Assembly (NCBI GenBank): GCA_028023455.1
Contig: JAQFVV010012499.1
Coordinates: forward strand, 1,684,584 to 1,748,583
Direction: 5' to 3'
Source of the DNA: Epiperipatus broadwayi
Lineage: Eukaryota; Onychophora; Udeonychophora; Euonychophora; Peripatidae
Length of the DNA stretch: 64,000 nucleotides
Below the pieces are notes generated by a model. That model had not been told where the DNA came from. It worked only from the letters and a program-made list of their open reading frames with translations, and ran no database searches. The translations under genes and the position numbers were made by a program. Of this stretch, positions 33,728 to 46,199 are shown piece after piece. Positions within the stretch are counted from its first letter, which is position 1; every line of letters begins with the position of its first letter.

Positions 33728-36700
33728 AATTATTTTTTTCTCTTTCTTCAATAATTTTATTTAATTACCGGTTGCTTTTAATTTTTTTTCTTTTAAAAAT
33801 AATGTACCAAGAGAGGAAAAACTTTCACTTTTTAGTAAATTGTTTAATCATATTTAATTTTAACCTTTTATAAGGGGTAAAGTTTTAAGTTTAATGGTAT
33901 TTTTAAAAAGAAAAATAAGATTTTAATACTTTTGGTAAATTTTATTTTTATTTCTCTTACTCTCGTCATTACAAAACAATCAAATCAGTATCATTAACTG
34001 ATCATCTAGTTTTTTTATTTTTCAAAAAAAAATTTTTAGATAGGAATGTCAAAAATTTTATGATGTTAATATAAGTTCTTGACTGGTTTGTCAATGTCAA
34101 AGTTTAAGAAGGAAAATATCTGAACAATTGTGTTTGTAAAAATTTCCCTAATTGGTTGCTATAAAAATTGTCATATTACAGACAGATTGTGATTGGCTTG
34201 TAGGCTAGATTGTTTTAGGAAAAAAATAATAGGAGTGTGAATAAGTCAGAAGACCCAAATGTCTGGTAAGAATAAATTATTACTAATCTAGCTATTGAAT
34301 AGAACAATAATGTCTTAATCTTAGATATCAAAGAAGAAAGAATCAGGTCTTATATATAAGCTGTTGCATAGAACAGCAGAAGTTTTAATCAAGGCTTTAG
34401 CATACTATGAGTTTAATTATAAAATAGTTTCTAAATAAAAATAATGTGCTAAATTAAGATACAAACTAACATTTTCCTCAATGTAACTTTGCCTTCACTG
34501 AAATGTAGAGAAAAAAAGTTACAAAATAATATGCAACCTTGTCATCAACCAAGAGGATAATTCTCTGTCTGTGTTAGTGTCATTAGAAAATTTTACTGGA
34601 AAGAAATGAATAAAACTTGCTCTTTTTTAATCTGGAAATACTGCACACTAGAAAAAGGACAAATTAATTATGTTCATATATAAAAGTCTTCAAAAAAAAA
34701 AAAAATTCAACTGAAAATTATAAATGGAAAGGATTCCCCAGAGGAATGAAACCATGGATAAGGGTATTATTTGTGTGCACACAGTATTTTTATTAATAGA
34801 AAAAAAAACATTATTTTCTTATGATAATATTAAATCATGCTATCACACTTCCAACATAAAGCTGTAACAACAAATAGAAAACTAAATTAAACTGAGAGAG
34901 TGCAAACCTCTCAAGCACTTAGCCAATCAGATCACAAATACTGAGACAGAGAATTTAACAAGAAAAGAGTGGTTCCACTCTCTTCTTTACTTGTCTTTCT
35001 ATATATCCAAGCCAGTCCAAAGTACTTAGATCTGAAAGTGTGAATCTTAAATATCTTCACACTCAACTCACTGAATTCTAATTATAAACATACAGCATGA
35101 AATCTTTCGATTTACTATGCAGTATTTTTTCAATGTTATAACTTGCAGCAATATATGTAAATAATATTTATTTTTACAAAGCACAGACGGTATTGAAATT
35201 AAACTGAGAGAGTGCAAACCTCTCAAATGCTTAGCCAATCAGATCACAAATACCGAGACAGATAATTTAACAAGAAAAGAGTGGTTCCACTCTCTTCTTT
35301 ACTTGTCTTTTCTTGTTAAATTCTCTGTCTCAGTATTTGTGATCTGATTGGCTAAGCGCTTGAGAGATTTGCACTCTCTCAGTTTAATTTCAATACCATC
35401 TGCACTTTGTAAAAATAAATATTATTTACATATATTGTGGCTTGGATATATAGAAAGACAAGTAAAGAAGAAAGTAGAACCACTCTTTTCTTGTTAAATT
35501 CTCTGTCCAGTATTTGTGATCTGATTGGCTAAGCGCTTGAGAGGTTTGCACTCTCTCAGTTTAATTTCAATACCATCTGCCCTTTGTAAAAATAAATATT
35601 ATTTACATATATTGCTGCAAGTTATAACATTGAAAAACTACTGCGTAGTAAATCAAAAGATTTCACGTTGTATGTTTATAATTAGAACTCAGTGAGTTGA
35701 GTGTGAAGATATTTAAGATACATGCTTTCAGACCTAAATACTTTGGACTGGCTTGGATATATAGAAAGACAAGTAAAGAAGAGAGTGGAACCACTCTTTT
35801 TTGTTAAATTCTCTGTCTCAGTATTTGTGATCTGATTGGCTAAGTGCTTGAGAGGTTTGCACTCTCTCAGGTTAATTTCAATACCATCTGCACTTTGTAA
35901 AAATAAAACTAAATTAAACGGCTGAGTGCTTTCAAGAAGATGTACTTCTCATATTCATATAATATTAAATATTTTTATTAATATTTAAAATAGTGAAACC
36001 TCTGTTTTTAGTCCATTCAATCTTCTTTTAAAATTATCAAAGAGTATTTTTGTTTTTTGAATTTTTTTTTTTTTTTAAATTTAAATTTTGCAATGTGTTT
36101 ATTCCTTTTCATTCACTTTTTCCTTCTAAAACTTACCAAAAGACTAATTAAGTTAGGTTGAAGATTGTGATTTTTGATTTCTTTTTAACACTGTTGTTTT
36201 TCCAACTCTTAATTATTTCAAAAAAATAACTTAATGGATTAAAAGTTAATTTAATGAATAGAAATCAACTGATTAATATAATTTTTATGAAACTAAATTT
36301 TATTATTTGATGAAATTAATTTTTAAAATTTCATAATATGTCATTTTCTTTTATTTATTGTTAATCAGTTAGTTATTAAATAATTGTTTTAAAAATATGT
36401 TTTAGTTCTAATAGCTAGATTCATTCCAATAATCTGTTACAAAAATTGGCAATGTGTATGACATTATTTTGAGACCACTTAGTGTTCTAGATGTTTTTAT
36501 CCCAATAAAGCTATTTACCATACAGTAAACCTATGAATTATTTAAAGTGATTTACAAGCTGCTTCATTTATTTATTTACTTTTTGCTCACAGTCATAATC
36601 TATAGATTAGAGCATAATAGTTAGTTAAATAAATTACAGATTTATGTCGTGTTTGGACTCCAGATAACTCAGATGGCACAAATATCCAGACACTACATTT

Positions 36701-37194
36701 TATTTATTATTAATTAGAAATTAAGCTTATAGTTGGCCAGTACATTAATATTACTATATCGCCAGGGCATTGATGATTATCAGCATGTTTTAGTACTTAA
36801 GCATTATTTGATTTATTTACACACAAACACACATTGCTGCCCATGTCTGGCAGAGGTTAAATAGTTAGCTTAGTCCATAGTAAACCCATTTCAAATTCAG
36901 TCACGCAGTTGACTGTTGAATTTTGTTGATGATTCATGATGATGAATGATTATTATTATTCTCTGTAATGCTGAGTGAACTTATAATTAGTTCTTTGATG
37001 ATCTCTCATATGCATTGTATTCATTATCATTACACATTTAATTTTATAGTTTGTTTATTTGGGGATGATGATGGTATCCCACCCCTTCATAATTCAGCCC
37101 TAATATGGTGTACTGTTACAAATGGTCACCCAATTGTGGGATCCTGTAACACCAGACTCTACTTGTATTAATCTGCTATTTCCATACTGTTACA
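33673..37194 (+). repeat. Right long terminal repeat, enlarged by insertions
   Basis: 33673-34805 aligns with 28741-29775, and 36610-37194 aligns with 29870-30451. Between them lie the palindromic element (34878-35919) and about 0.7 kb (35920-36610) not matched in the left LTR, which is either an older insertion here or a deletion there. The copy ends CATACTGTTACAATAT at 37183-37198. Confidence 0.6.
34878..35919. mobile_element. Palindromic tandem element, 312-bp monomer, 15-bp TSD
   Basis: AAAACTAAATTAAAC flanks the block at 34878-34892 and 35905-35919. Inside, plus copies start at 34891 and 35203 (312-bp period). They meet head-to-head near 35308 with minus copies whose matching boxes end near 35380, 35557 and 35870 (177 bp, then 311 bp; the first spacer is internally deleted). 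Each copy carries AGCCAATCAGATCACAAATA, including a consensus CCAAT box, and a GAGTGGTTCCACTC hairpin. There is no coding potential. It inserted as one unit into the right LTR. Copies are nearly identical, much younger than the LTR. Confidence 0.85.
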
Positions 37195-37199
37195 ATATA

Positions 37200-40010
37200 T
37201 TAATTGATAGGTAAATGAATATATGAATAGAAGAAATGTACATTCATTTTTATGTAATATTATTTTTTTAATAAAAATTTTAATGTTTCAAAAAAGTAAG
37301 TTATGCTTTAACTATATATATATCATTTTTTAGTTTAATTTACTTTCATGTATAGTGCAGGTATTAAAGTTGTACTGAGTAGTTTCATAAGAGGATCTGT
37401 GAAGTGAAATCAAAGCTTCTAAAGAGTTTGGAGTATTGTTGCTAGGGAAACTGTTAGTTAAATACCAAAAGAATAAAATGTGACAGATTTGTCTACAAAT
37501 TGTTTAAGAGATTAATAATTTTAGTGAAAAGTTTTATTATTATTATTATTGTAGGAGTATATCATAGGAATTTAAAAGTTTCACACACTATTGTTATTGA
37601 AATAAAGATGAAGAAAGGAATAAATTTAAAAAATTCCCTCATGCTTAGTAAAATATTTTAAAAAGAAAACATCTAAACTCATAAATGAAAAAAGTTTAAT
37701 CATTTCTTTTATTTATGAAATATATATTTCCATTTACAATTATATATATGTATTATTTTATGTGTATATACTAATATATAAACACATTTCCAATTACCAA
37801 ATCATATTTCTTCAGCATTTGTATTTTGGATAATCATTTAAATGCATTTTCTTAAATGAATAGATACAATGAAATGTACAAAGAATGGCAGTTATTTATT
37901 TTTCTTTTTTTTTTCAAACTATCAGAAGTTAATTACAAAAAATAATTGTTTTGTATTTATAATGAGTTTAAGTCTTTATTATTGCAACAATTAAGGCGAC
38001 ATACGTTAGAATTTACAGTTTATTAATTTTATGGAGAAATGCTGGGAATATGCAAGTACATTTTTAAAATAAGCATGTTCCTTTATTGTCCAAAATTAAC
38101 ACTTAATTATTAGTTTAAGGTAAGGTCATAAAGTAGTTCGAATTCCTATAAAAACTTAATTATTTAAATAGATCAGTTCTTTTATAACGTTAGAACGGGT
38201 TACACTTTGTAAATCAACAATAAATAAGATTTAAATATAACAAATCACCATCTAACGCAAAAGTAATATATCAATTCTATCACACTATTCATATATCAGT
38301 TCAAGAGATTTGAGATTCTGAACGATCGCTAATCTTGCTACAACAGCCAATTGTCCTTTATAGATAAGCATATAAATATATATAGAAAGAGTTGTGAAAA
38401 TATTATGAAATTTAAATTTCTGAAATTAGCATGTTTGATTGACATTAGTATTTAAAATAGAACTTATAAATATAACACGCAGTATTTCAATTTCTTGGTT
38501 GCAAAAGCAGTCATTGAAATGCAGATGTCTAAAAATAATAATATTAAAGATAATATTTAAAACTTGTTAAAGAGAATACAAATAAAAAACTATTATTATA
38601 TCACTTCACTTTATGGCTTTGTTTATCTATTTATAGTTGCAAATATTTTTTTTATTATTTTTTTTTTACAATAATTAATCATGAATAACTTTCCTAAACA
38701 TTAATTAAACATTATCTGGTGATATTGTTCATTTTTCTATCTTATAATTATTATTCCGCTAAAAATGTTGTGGTCTTTCAGTTTCCATTATATTGTTTTT
38801 ATACACTTTTCTTCTGTATTCAATCAACCTCTCTTTATATGAGTTTCTTTTTTATTCTTAAAGTTATATTCCTCAGTGTCAGTAGGAATTCACATCCATT
38901 TATTTTAATATTAAAAATGCATATATGCATATAGTCATACATAGCATGCATATATATTTTGACAAATAACTTGAAAATTGGACATGTACATTACTATTAA
39001 GGTACAAATATCAAAAAGAACAACTTATGGGTTTCATTAAAAATAAAACATTCAACAACAATATTATAAAGATCGATAGTATATGAGAAATAATTGTAAT
39101 AATATCCAATGTAGATAATTCACCCTTTTGAATTCTCGCTGTGTCAAAATGTTTGTGATCACACCAAACAACACTTTAAACCAAGACTGTATTGAACACC
39201 ATAAATTTCCTCAAAATCTAGAATTTTAACCAATCATAGATTTTAAATCAATAAATCATATCATTAGTAAGAGTTATATGTATGGGTACTATGTCAATCT
39301 TTTCATTATTGAACCAGCTTTTCAATGGGGTATATATATTTAGTTAGTTATTGCCATGTGTAAAAATGTAATACATATACTGCTTGAAAAATAGTTTAGA
39401 CTTTTATCCTATCACTTCTTCTCTTTGCTTTTTTATATATTTATCTTTTGCAATTATTTTAAAATTAATTTTATTTTTGATAAATTATAATTTACGAAAT
39501 TTCTATTTGTATTCAAATATTAAATTTCTGTTTGCAATGCATAATATCTGATATGCAGTACTTATTGATAAATATGTTTTTTCATTATAAAGAAACATTA
39601 TTTTCAACAGATATTTGCATGGAAAAACAAGATTTGAGTCAACTAGTAAAATGAAAGTCACCAATAAATATATATTTCAATGTTTTATAATGAATAATTA
39701 TCTCACAATAGTCATGCTATATATCAATTGTTTTGGAATTTTATGAGGAATGTGAAGTAGCTGTGTATAAACGTCTAATTTTAACATTTAACTTGCAAAA
39801 TTTAGAATTTGTGAATCTTAGTCAAAATAAGCATTTTTAACAGTGTTAATTTTTCTTTCTAAATTTTTTTAAGGTAATGATTATATTTTTTTGTTTTATT
39901 ACATTACTTCATATTTACTCTTGGTACCAATACTTATAATTTTACATTCGATGTATTCAAACTGAAGATATTGTACAAAATATATCTTTTTTTTTAAATT
40001 GAAAATAGCA
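37200..40010. other. Intergenic, nothing recognised
   Basis: AT-rich, with short TA tracts. The 38719-38934 frame is a hydrophobic AT-driven translation and is not called. Confidence 0.45.
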
Positions 40011-40014
40011 TCCA

Positions 40015-41060
40015 GCATTGAAAAAGTTAAAATTGCTATTGAATATTTTAATGCTGGAATTGGAAACGAATTGAAAGATAAAACTGTTATATGAAATTTG
40101 ATATAAAAGAAAGTATAGATGTATTGATTTTTGCAGAAAAAGTAAAACTATGGGCATTTATTAGTAAGATGAAAAATACACATTAATGTCAAAGGAGAAA
40201 AGCAAAAACTTTTAAACAAGATGGTATTAATAGCTGATATTCCTATATTTCAGCAAAACTCCAATAAATTTAAATTAGAATTTGCAAATCATTTCAAAAT
40301 TTTAACAGACATTAGAAATTATTTACAGGTAAGATTAATAAGATAAGTAATACAAGACAAAGAATGAATGACAAGATAGATGATACAAAAAGTCTACAAA
40401 ATAAAAAATATAAAGCATACATTAAAAAGAATTGAATATCTGGAAATGATTAAAACAATTAATAATAATATTATTAAAAATATGACTGGTGCACTGACAT
40501 GGAAATCTATAAAAAAGAAATATAACATTTTGGTATTGGAACAAATGATATTTTGGCATAAATAGAAAAAAACATATAAAGGTATGACATCATGAAATGT
40601 GTAGAAGAATTCTACAAAGAATTACATAACAATAAAGGACAAGAAAACAAAATAATACATACAGTGATATCATAACAAGAATAGTCAAGAATTTTAAATG
40701 AAGAGATGAGCTGTGTAAACAAAGTTATGAGGAAAACAAAAGTTCAATCAAATGTGGAATTATTGTTGATATCTTAAAAATTCAAGTAAAAGAATAAAAA
40801 AATTGTTGACATAACTATAGGCAAATATTAAAAAATGTAACAGATGATGGAAGAAAATGTAGAAATGATATTATTATTTAAAAAATTCTAAAAAAGATAA
40901 TAATAATTATAGACATATTAGCCTTTTATCATTTCTATACAAGAATATCATCAAAAAAATTTCACCTAGTGTACTATGAATTTTAAATCCAAATTATTCA
41001 AAAGAATAATTTAGATTTTAAAATGTTTTCAATTCAGTATATCATTTACAAATACAGGTA
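40015..41060 (+). mobile_element. RTE-like LINE fragment, decayed
   Basis: Plus-strand translation with stops and shifts follows the protein of the 20.9-kb element: FNAGIGNELKDKTV (endonuclease 'FNARIG' box), QKLLNKMVLIADIPIFQQ then NKFKLEFANHFKILTD (linker), LKRIEYLEMIKTINN, MTGALTWKSIKKKYNILVLE, a SFLYKNIIKK RT segment ('SVLYKIFTKI'), and FNSVYHLQIQ near 41040. A 61-codon piece (40380-40565) happens to be open. The catalytic FADD region is missing, so the fragment stops before or at the palm. It is plainly inactive. Confidence 0.7.
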
Positions 41061-44000
41061 TTGAAAAAAAAATATTATTTCTTTCTACACCTCCTAAAAT
41101 GTAGATATGTATCATCTTTTAGAAATGAGTCAACATAAGGATGAGTAAAGCATAGAAATCAATGACTACAACAGCATTTTATCACTCAATTTTTAAATAA
41201 CATCAGTAAAAAATAGCACTATGAAGTTACACAAATTACAGCTATATGTCTGGAAATAAAGTCTTTATAAATTCCATAAATATGTCAGTTTACTCTTTAC
41301 TCAAATAAAAGAATTGTAGAGAGAAAGTATCAGAAGTTAAAGATATGTTTATTGCCCATGGGTTATAATGTTATCAAAGTCGCAATGCAATTAAAAATAT
41401 AAAGAGATGACATTTCATTTTAAAGACATACAATCCCACACTTAAGAAATCAAAAAAATTACATAACTCTACTTGTTACTTGTTGTTAAAAATTATCAAG
41501 ATAATAAAGATTGAAGCTTGCATTGATTTAGTGGAGACTCCTAGAGCATAGTGAAAATCTAATAAAAAAAGTTTGTATTAAAAACAAAGTTTTACTGAAG
41601 GGCTTAAAATTTATTTTGTAAAAAAAAAAGGCAACAATATTGTTCCAATAAAAATATAGATATTACAAAGATAATTTCTAATCATGGATACAACTCATAA
41701 TGTGGATGTTGATCAATAGTATTTTTGATACCTCACATTATCCCTGTTCTTCAGATCATCCAGGAAGGTGTAATAATTGTTTTAAAAACCTGTTATTTAC
41801 ACCTTTCATTTGAAAAACAAATAAAAAATGATAATAATGTTCAAGACCAATTGAAAAAAATAATATTTTAGACAATGTTAAACTTATTGCCCAAAATTTT
41901 GAACTCATCTTATTATGTTTAATGTAAAGGTAATAAAAAAATGCATATCCTAAAGCTGTCCATTTGTCTGAAATCATCAATGGTTCTCTTATGAATATAG
42001 AAATTGTGACTGCTAAAAAGTGCAATATTTCATGAATAAACATTCAGTAATGTTCAAAAGTTGTTTACATTATTTTCATAAGCTAATGAAAATATGTCAA
42101 CAATAGTTCAAATGATCGTTAATGAATTATAAATAGAAAAAGCAGATGGAACTTCACATTCATTAAAAGCAGAATTTACCATCCAAGATTTGTGAGGATT
42201 ATTTTTAATCTTGTGGAAAACAGATAGTTTTGTTAAGCAAAATAACCCACTTTTGAATGGTAAAAAAGGTTCTCATATTACTACAAAGTTTTATGACATA
42301 AAATACTACAAAAAATAGATAATTGTTATTGATATTAAAAAAAAAAAACATGACAAATTAAGAATATGAACCCCAACCAACCTTTCTTAATTTGTTTTCA
42401 TATATACAGTTCTGAATCTTACTTTTAAGGATTTTTTGAAATTAAAATTAATTTTACAAATGTATTGTGACCTTTAGCTTTATCCATAAAGCTAAATATC
42501 TGATGATATATGTTGGCCAAAATTTAATAAAAAAATTACATAGTTTAAATTTTATAGTAAGCCAACTCTACATATGATAAAAAGAATAAAATAACATGAG
42601 ATACATTAAATTGAAGCATCCTTGTCACTATGAAGACATATCAGATATATGGTTAAAATGAGATATGATCTATAAGTATCAAATACTGAAAATAGATTCA
42701 CATTGAATATTTACTAATTCACTTTTAGAATGAGGGTCTTTCAAAATACCAAGCTTAAGATATATATTTGAAATGCCTATGAAATTATAATAATTAATTG
42801 ATAAAAAAGTTAGATTGAGCATATAATATATAAAAAAGCAAAAAGTAAAGAAAATATATTATACTTTTCAATTGCCTTATTAAGGGGTCTAAGCACAAAA
42901 TTAAAAGTAATAAACTGGTAAAAAAACTTTGTGAAAATATTTCTGTTATGTCCAAAGAGTTATACAAATGTTACATTAATTTTTAAATAAGATGCAGTTA
43001 AAACAATAAATTTGAAATGGCAAGATTAAATGAGTATTTAGTAATAATACACATGCAAATCATGAATAGCAAAACATTCCTAACAAAATTAATCAGCTTT
43101 AATGTCTATTTGACAGACTAAAATGCTGCTATAGTAAGTCATAACAATATGAAATGTTCTAAATAAGTATGATTGAATACATTTCTTGAGCATGGTATAT
43201 GCAAAAATATTTTAGTCAAATCCTCAGATAAGATTCGTCTTCACTTATCTACAAATAGGAATGTTGATAAGATTTTTTCTTGAAACAAGTATTGACATTT
43301 TTATCAATATATCTTTATTATATTCAAATCTTCATCAATACAAAATATTCAGAACCATCTGACTCACTATGCTTGCATTTTATGAACAACATTCCCTCAT
43401 CAAATTAGAAATATCAAACACCTATTTTACAGTTTAATCTTGTAGCTCCTATAAATCTTGATAATTATAGATATATAAACTCAGTAGTGACCCAAATATA
43501 TCAGATATATATTGCAAGAGAAGACTTTGACAAAATTCCACTAGTTGAATATTTGCTACAATGTGCATTTCATAAATGTAGAAATGATAATGATATGCAA
43601 AAAGTTGATGTGGTTTTAACATTAAATCCACTTTGGTTAACAAAGTAAAAGTGAATATATTGGCAATTTATACCATAAAACAAATATTCTCTGAAATATA
43701 ATAAATACAGAAGTTTCACTATTGTCTCTAGATTTTGCCTAAGACTGACTCTTTCAAGAGCAATCACATTGCAAAATATGGCGTGGGTTACAAATAATTT
43801 ACAATTCATTAGTTCATAGAATGTAAATGTAAAAATAATATCCAAACAAATTTAGCCTGTTTGAGAACAAATGTAGAGAGACAATAAATATATTGATAAA
43901 CTTTGAGATGATTATGTCAATTCTACTTCACCATTCTTTCACAAGGTAGAAACTGATTTCAATCCACTTTAAACATTTGAGAACAGATGAATAATAGTTG

Positions 44001-46140
44001 TGTCATCAAAATGATTTTATATGTTTTGTCTTTAGATTCTTGTTTTCAATTCTGCCCTATTGCAACTATTCACTAACATAAAAATATAGACTATATTCTC
44101 TAATTAAGCTTGCATTTGATAAATAATATTCTATAATCAGAAAAGCCTAGAATATTTATTAACAGATTGGACAAAATGATTATCAAATCACATTTGAATA
44201 TATGTTATGTTAGAGAAACAGAACAATATATTTTTATAGAGTTACATGAAAGGATTAGAATAAAATAAGTAAACATGTGATTACCAATAAAATATTTCAT
44301 ACATAATTTCATTATATGTAATATAAGTAAAGTAATATGATAATTAAGAACATGAAGATATATACGGATTAAATCACAATGAATGAATACTAAGAAGATT
44401 GAAGACATAAATTTAATTTTGCAGCATCCTAAAAATATAAGTCACATAAAATGTGTCATAAATAAGTCTGCATAGTTATAATGGATTTAACAAAATGAAA
44501 ATTTTTATGAAGAATCTTTGTTAATTTTAAAATAATACTCTTGGTTTAATCTAAAGAAATAAATAAGTAACCTTAATTTTAATTGAAGACAATGAATCCA
44601 CAAAGAATATTAGAAATAGCATTAAAAGCAGGGTTTAGTTTAGCCTAGCTTTAATAAGATTAAATGAGTAAATGTTACATTACCAAAGATATTAACCAAT
44701 ATGTAGTTAAACTGCAAATAAGAAATCCATGGAGTTATTTACATATATTGTGAAAATAGTGATCAGACAAAATGAGATCAAAGTTAAACTTTCTGAAATG
44801 GTTTTCTTAATTCTGTAAGTATATTAAACTCTTTCTTTTAGAGATGGATTGAAAAGTAAGCGATACTAAGATGTAATCTAGGAAAGTAAATAAAAGGTGC
44901 TGTTAGTGGAAATACATTAAGACCAGTGGGAAGAATAATTGATTAAAATAAATAGTAAGTGCTACAAAGAATAATTTGCATCAAACAGGTCAAATAATTG
45001 GAATCAATGTAATTAAAAAAATTTAAATTATAAAAAATAGACAATCTCTCATATGAGCAACCAAAACTGTCAGATGCATGTTGATGCCTACTCTAAGCAA
45101 AGAACATTTTTGATGAACAATTGAGCATGATATAAGCAAGTAACAAGAGAGTTATTTAACAAAGAGAATGATAGATGTAAAAAAAAATAATATTAATAAA
45201 TTTGCAGAACTGACTGACAACTGAAGTTAATTGCATAAGTTCATGCAGCAACTCTGCCACCCCTGTAGAAAAAATGAATAAGCATTATTGCCTACATAGG
45301 TATTGGATATTATTGGCCCTGGACTACAAAGGATATTTAATCAGTAAGTTATCAGATCAGATATCTGAGCTTGAAATAGACTGGTTGAAGCATTTATCAC
45401 AGCCACAAATTAATTAACCTTTCTTATTCATGATGTAATTTTTCTTATAATTTACTATTTTAATTATGCCTACTCCAAACACATATTATGAAACATTTAG
45501 TATCTATAGAAGATCATTAATATTATAAAAAGAATATAATGTCAAGCTATCTGATTATCATCAAAAAGACATTATTTTCCTTAAATAATTATCTTTTAAA
45601 AAATACATTGGAATATTCCACTTTAATGTAGTGTATTATTTGAATGATAAATTTTACTCATGTTTATAACCAATATTTATTGCTAAGTTGTTAAGAAAAT
45701 TCCAGTAATGAGTATTCTTTAGACTAGTGAGTAATGGCAATTCATAACTAGATGATGAATAGACAGCATGATTTTATTTCATACACCCCTTGATCCTATT
45801 ATTTTCAGTGAACAAATTATTCAAGGCTTCCATACACATTAATATTTGCCTTGAGAGCAGATTTAATGTCACAAAATGTATTTTTGGGCTTGGTTTAGCA
45901 GACAATTTTCATAAAATTAAATCAAATAATTTAATCATTAATATCAATACTAGTAATAGATCATAATAAAAGCAATGGGCTTGATTATAGACATTTGATA
46001 ATACATTATTAATTTTGGCTTAAATTCTTATAATATTTCTGTCTTAAGAAGACAAAATAATAATGCAAGCAAATAATTAACTTTATAAGGAGTCAATTTC
46101 TTTGTCCTTTATTTCAATATTAATTCAACTCAGTTACTCT
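41061..46140. other. Intergenic, no element identified
   Basis: Long AT-rich stretch. Some plus-strand pieces look mildly protein-like (for example around 41755-41800 and 43480-43640), but I could not match them to a family or follow a frame. The 95-codon minus-strand frame at 41756-42043 is hydrophobic and unsupported. An old, unreadable transposon is possible. Confidence 0.35.
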
Positions 46141-46198
46141 ATTGAAATAAATAACTAATATTAAATAATATTATTTAATATTAGTTGTTTATTTCAAT
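46141..46198. repeat. Near-perfect 29-bp-arm palindrome without a loop
   Basis: 46141-46169 and 46170-46198 are reverse complements with one mismatch; the centre is AATAAT|ATTATT. It can extrude as a cruciform. No TSD or coding sequence is associated. Confidence 0.85.
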
Positions 46199-46199
46199 T

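Larger units (their letters stand above)
28741..37194 (+). mobile_element. LTR retrotransposon with gag but no pol, heavily nested
   Basis: Two long direct repeats (28741-30451 and 33673-37194, the latter enlarged by insertions) flank an internal region with a primer-binding-site-like word after the first repeat and a gag-like coding remnant before the second. Both repeats end in TACTGTTACA. No RT, integrase or protease is seen between gag and the second repeat, so it is a deletion derivative or a non-autonomous form. Nested inside are a 324-bp tandem duplication, a LINE fragment (30955-31481) and a palindromic element (34878-35919). Exact LTR starts are uncertain. Confidence 0.65.

Noticed and set aside
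41756-42043. 95-codon minus-strand frame
   Set aside because: Hydrophobic, AT-driven composition, no motif, no neighbouring coding signal.
44880-45420. Possible integrase or pol remnant
   Set aside because: Isolated plausible words in several frames, but no catalytic spacing or continuous motif order could be followed.
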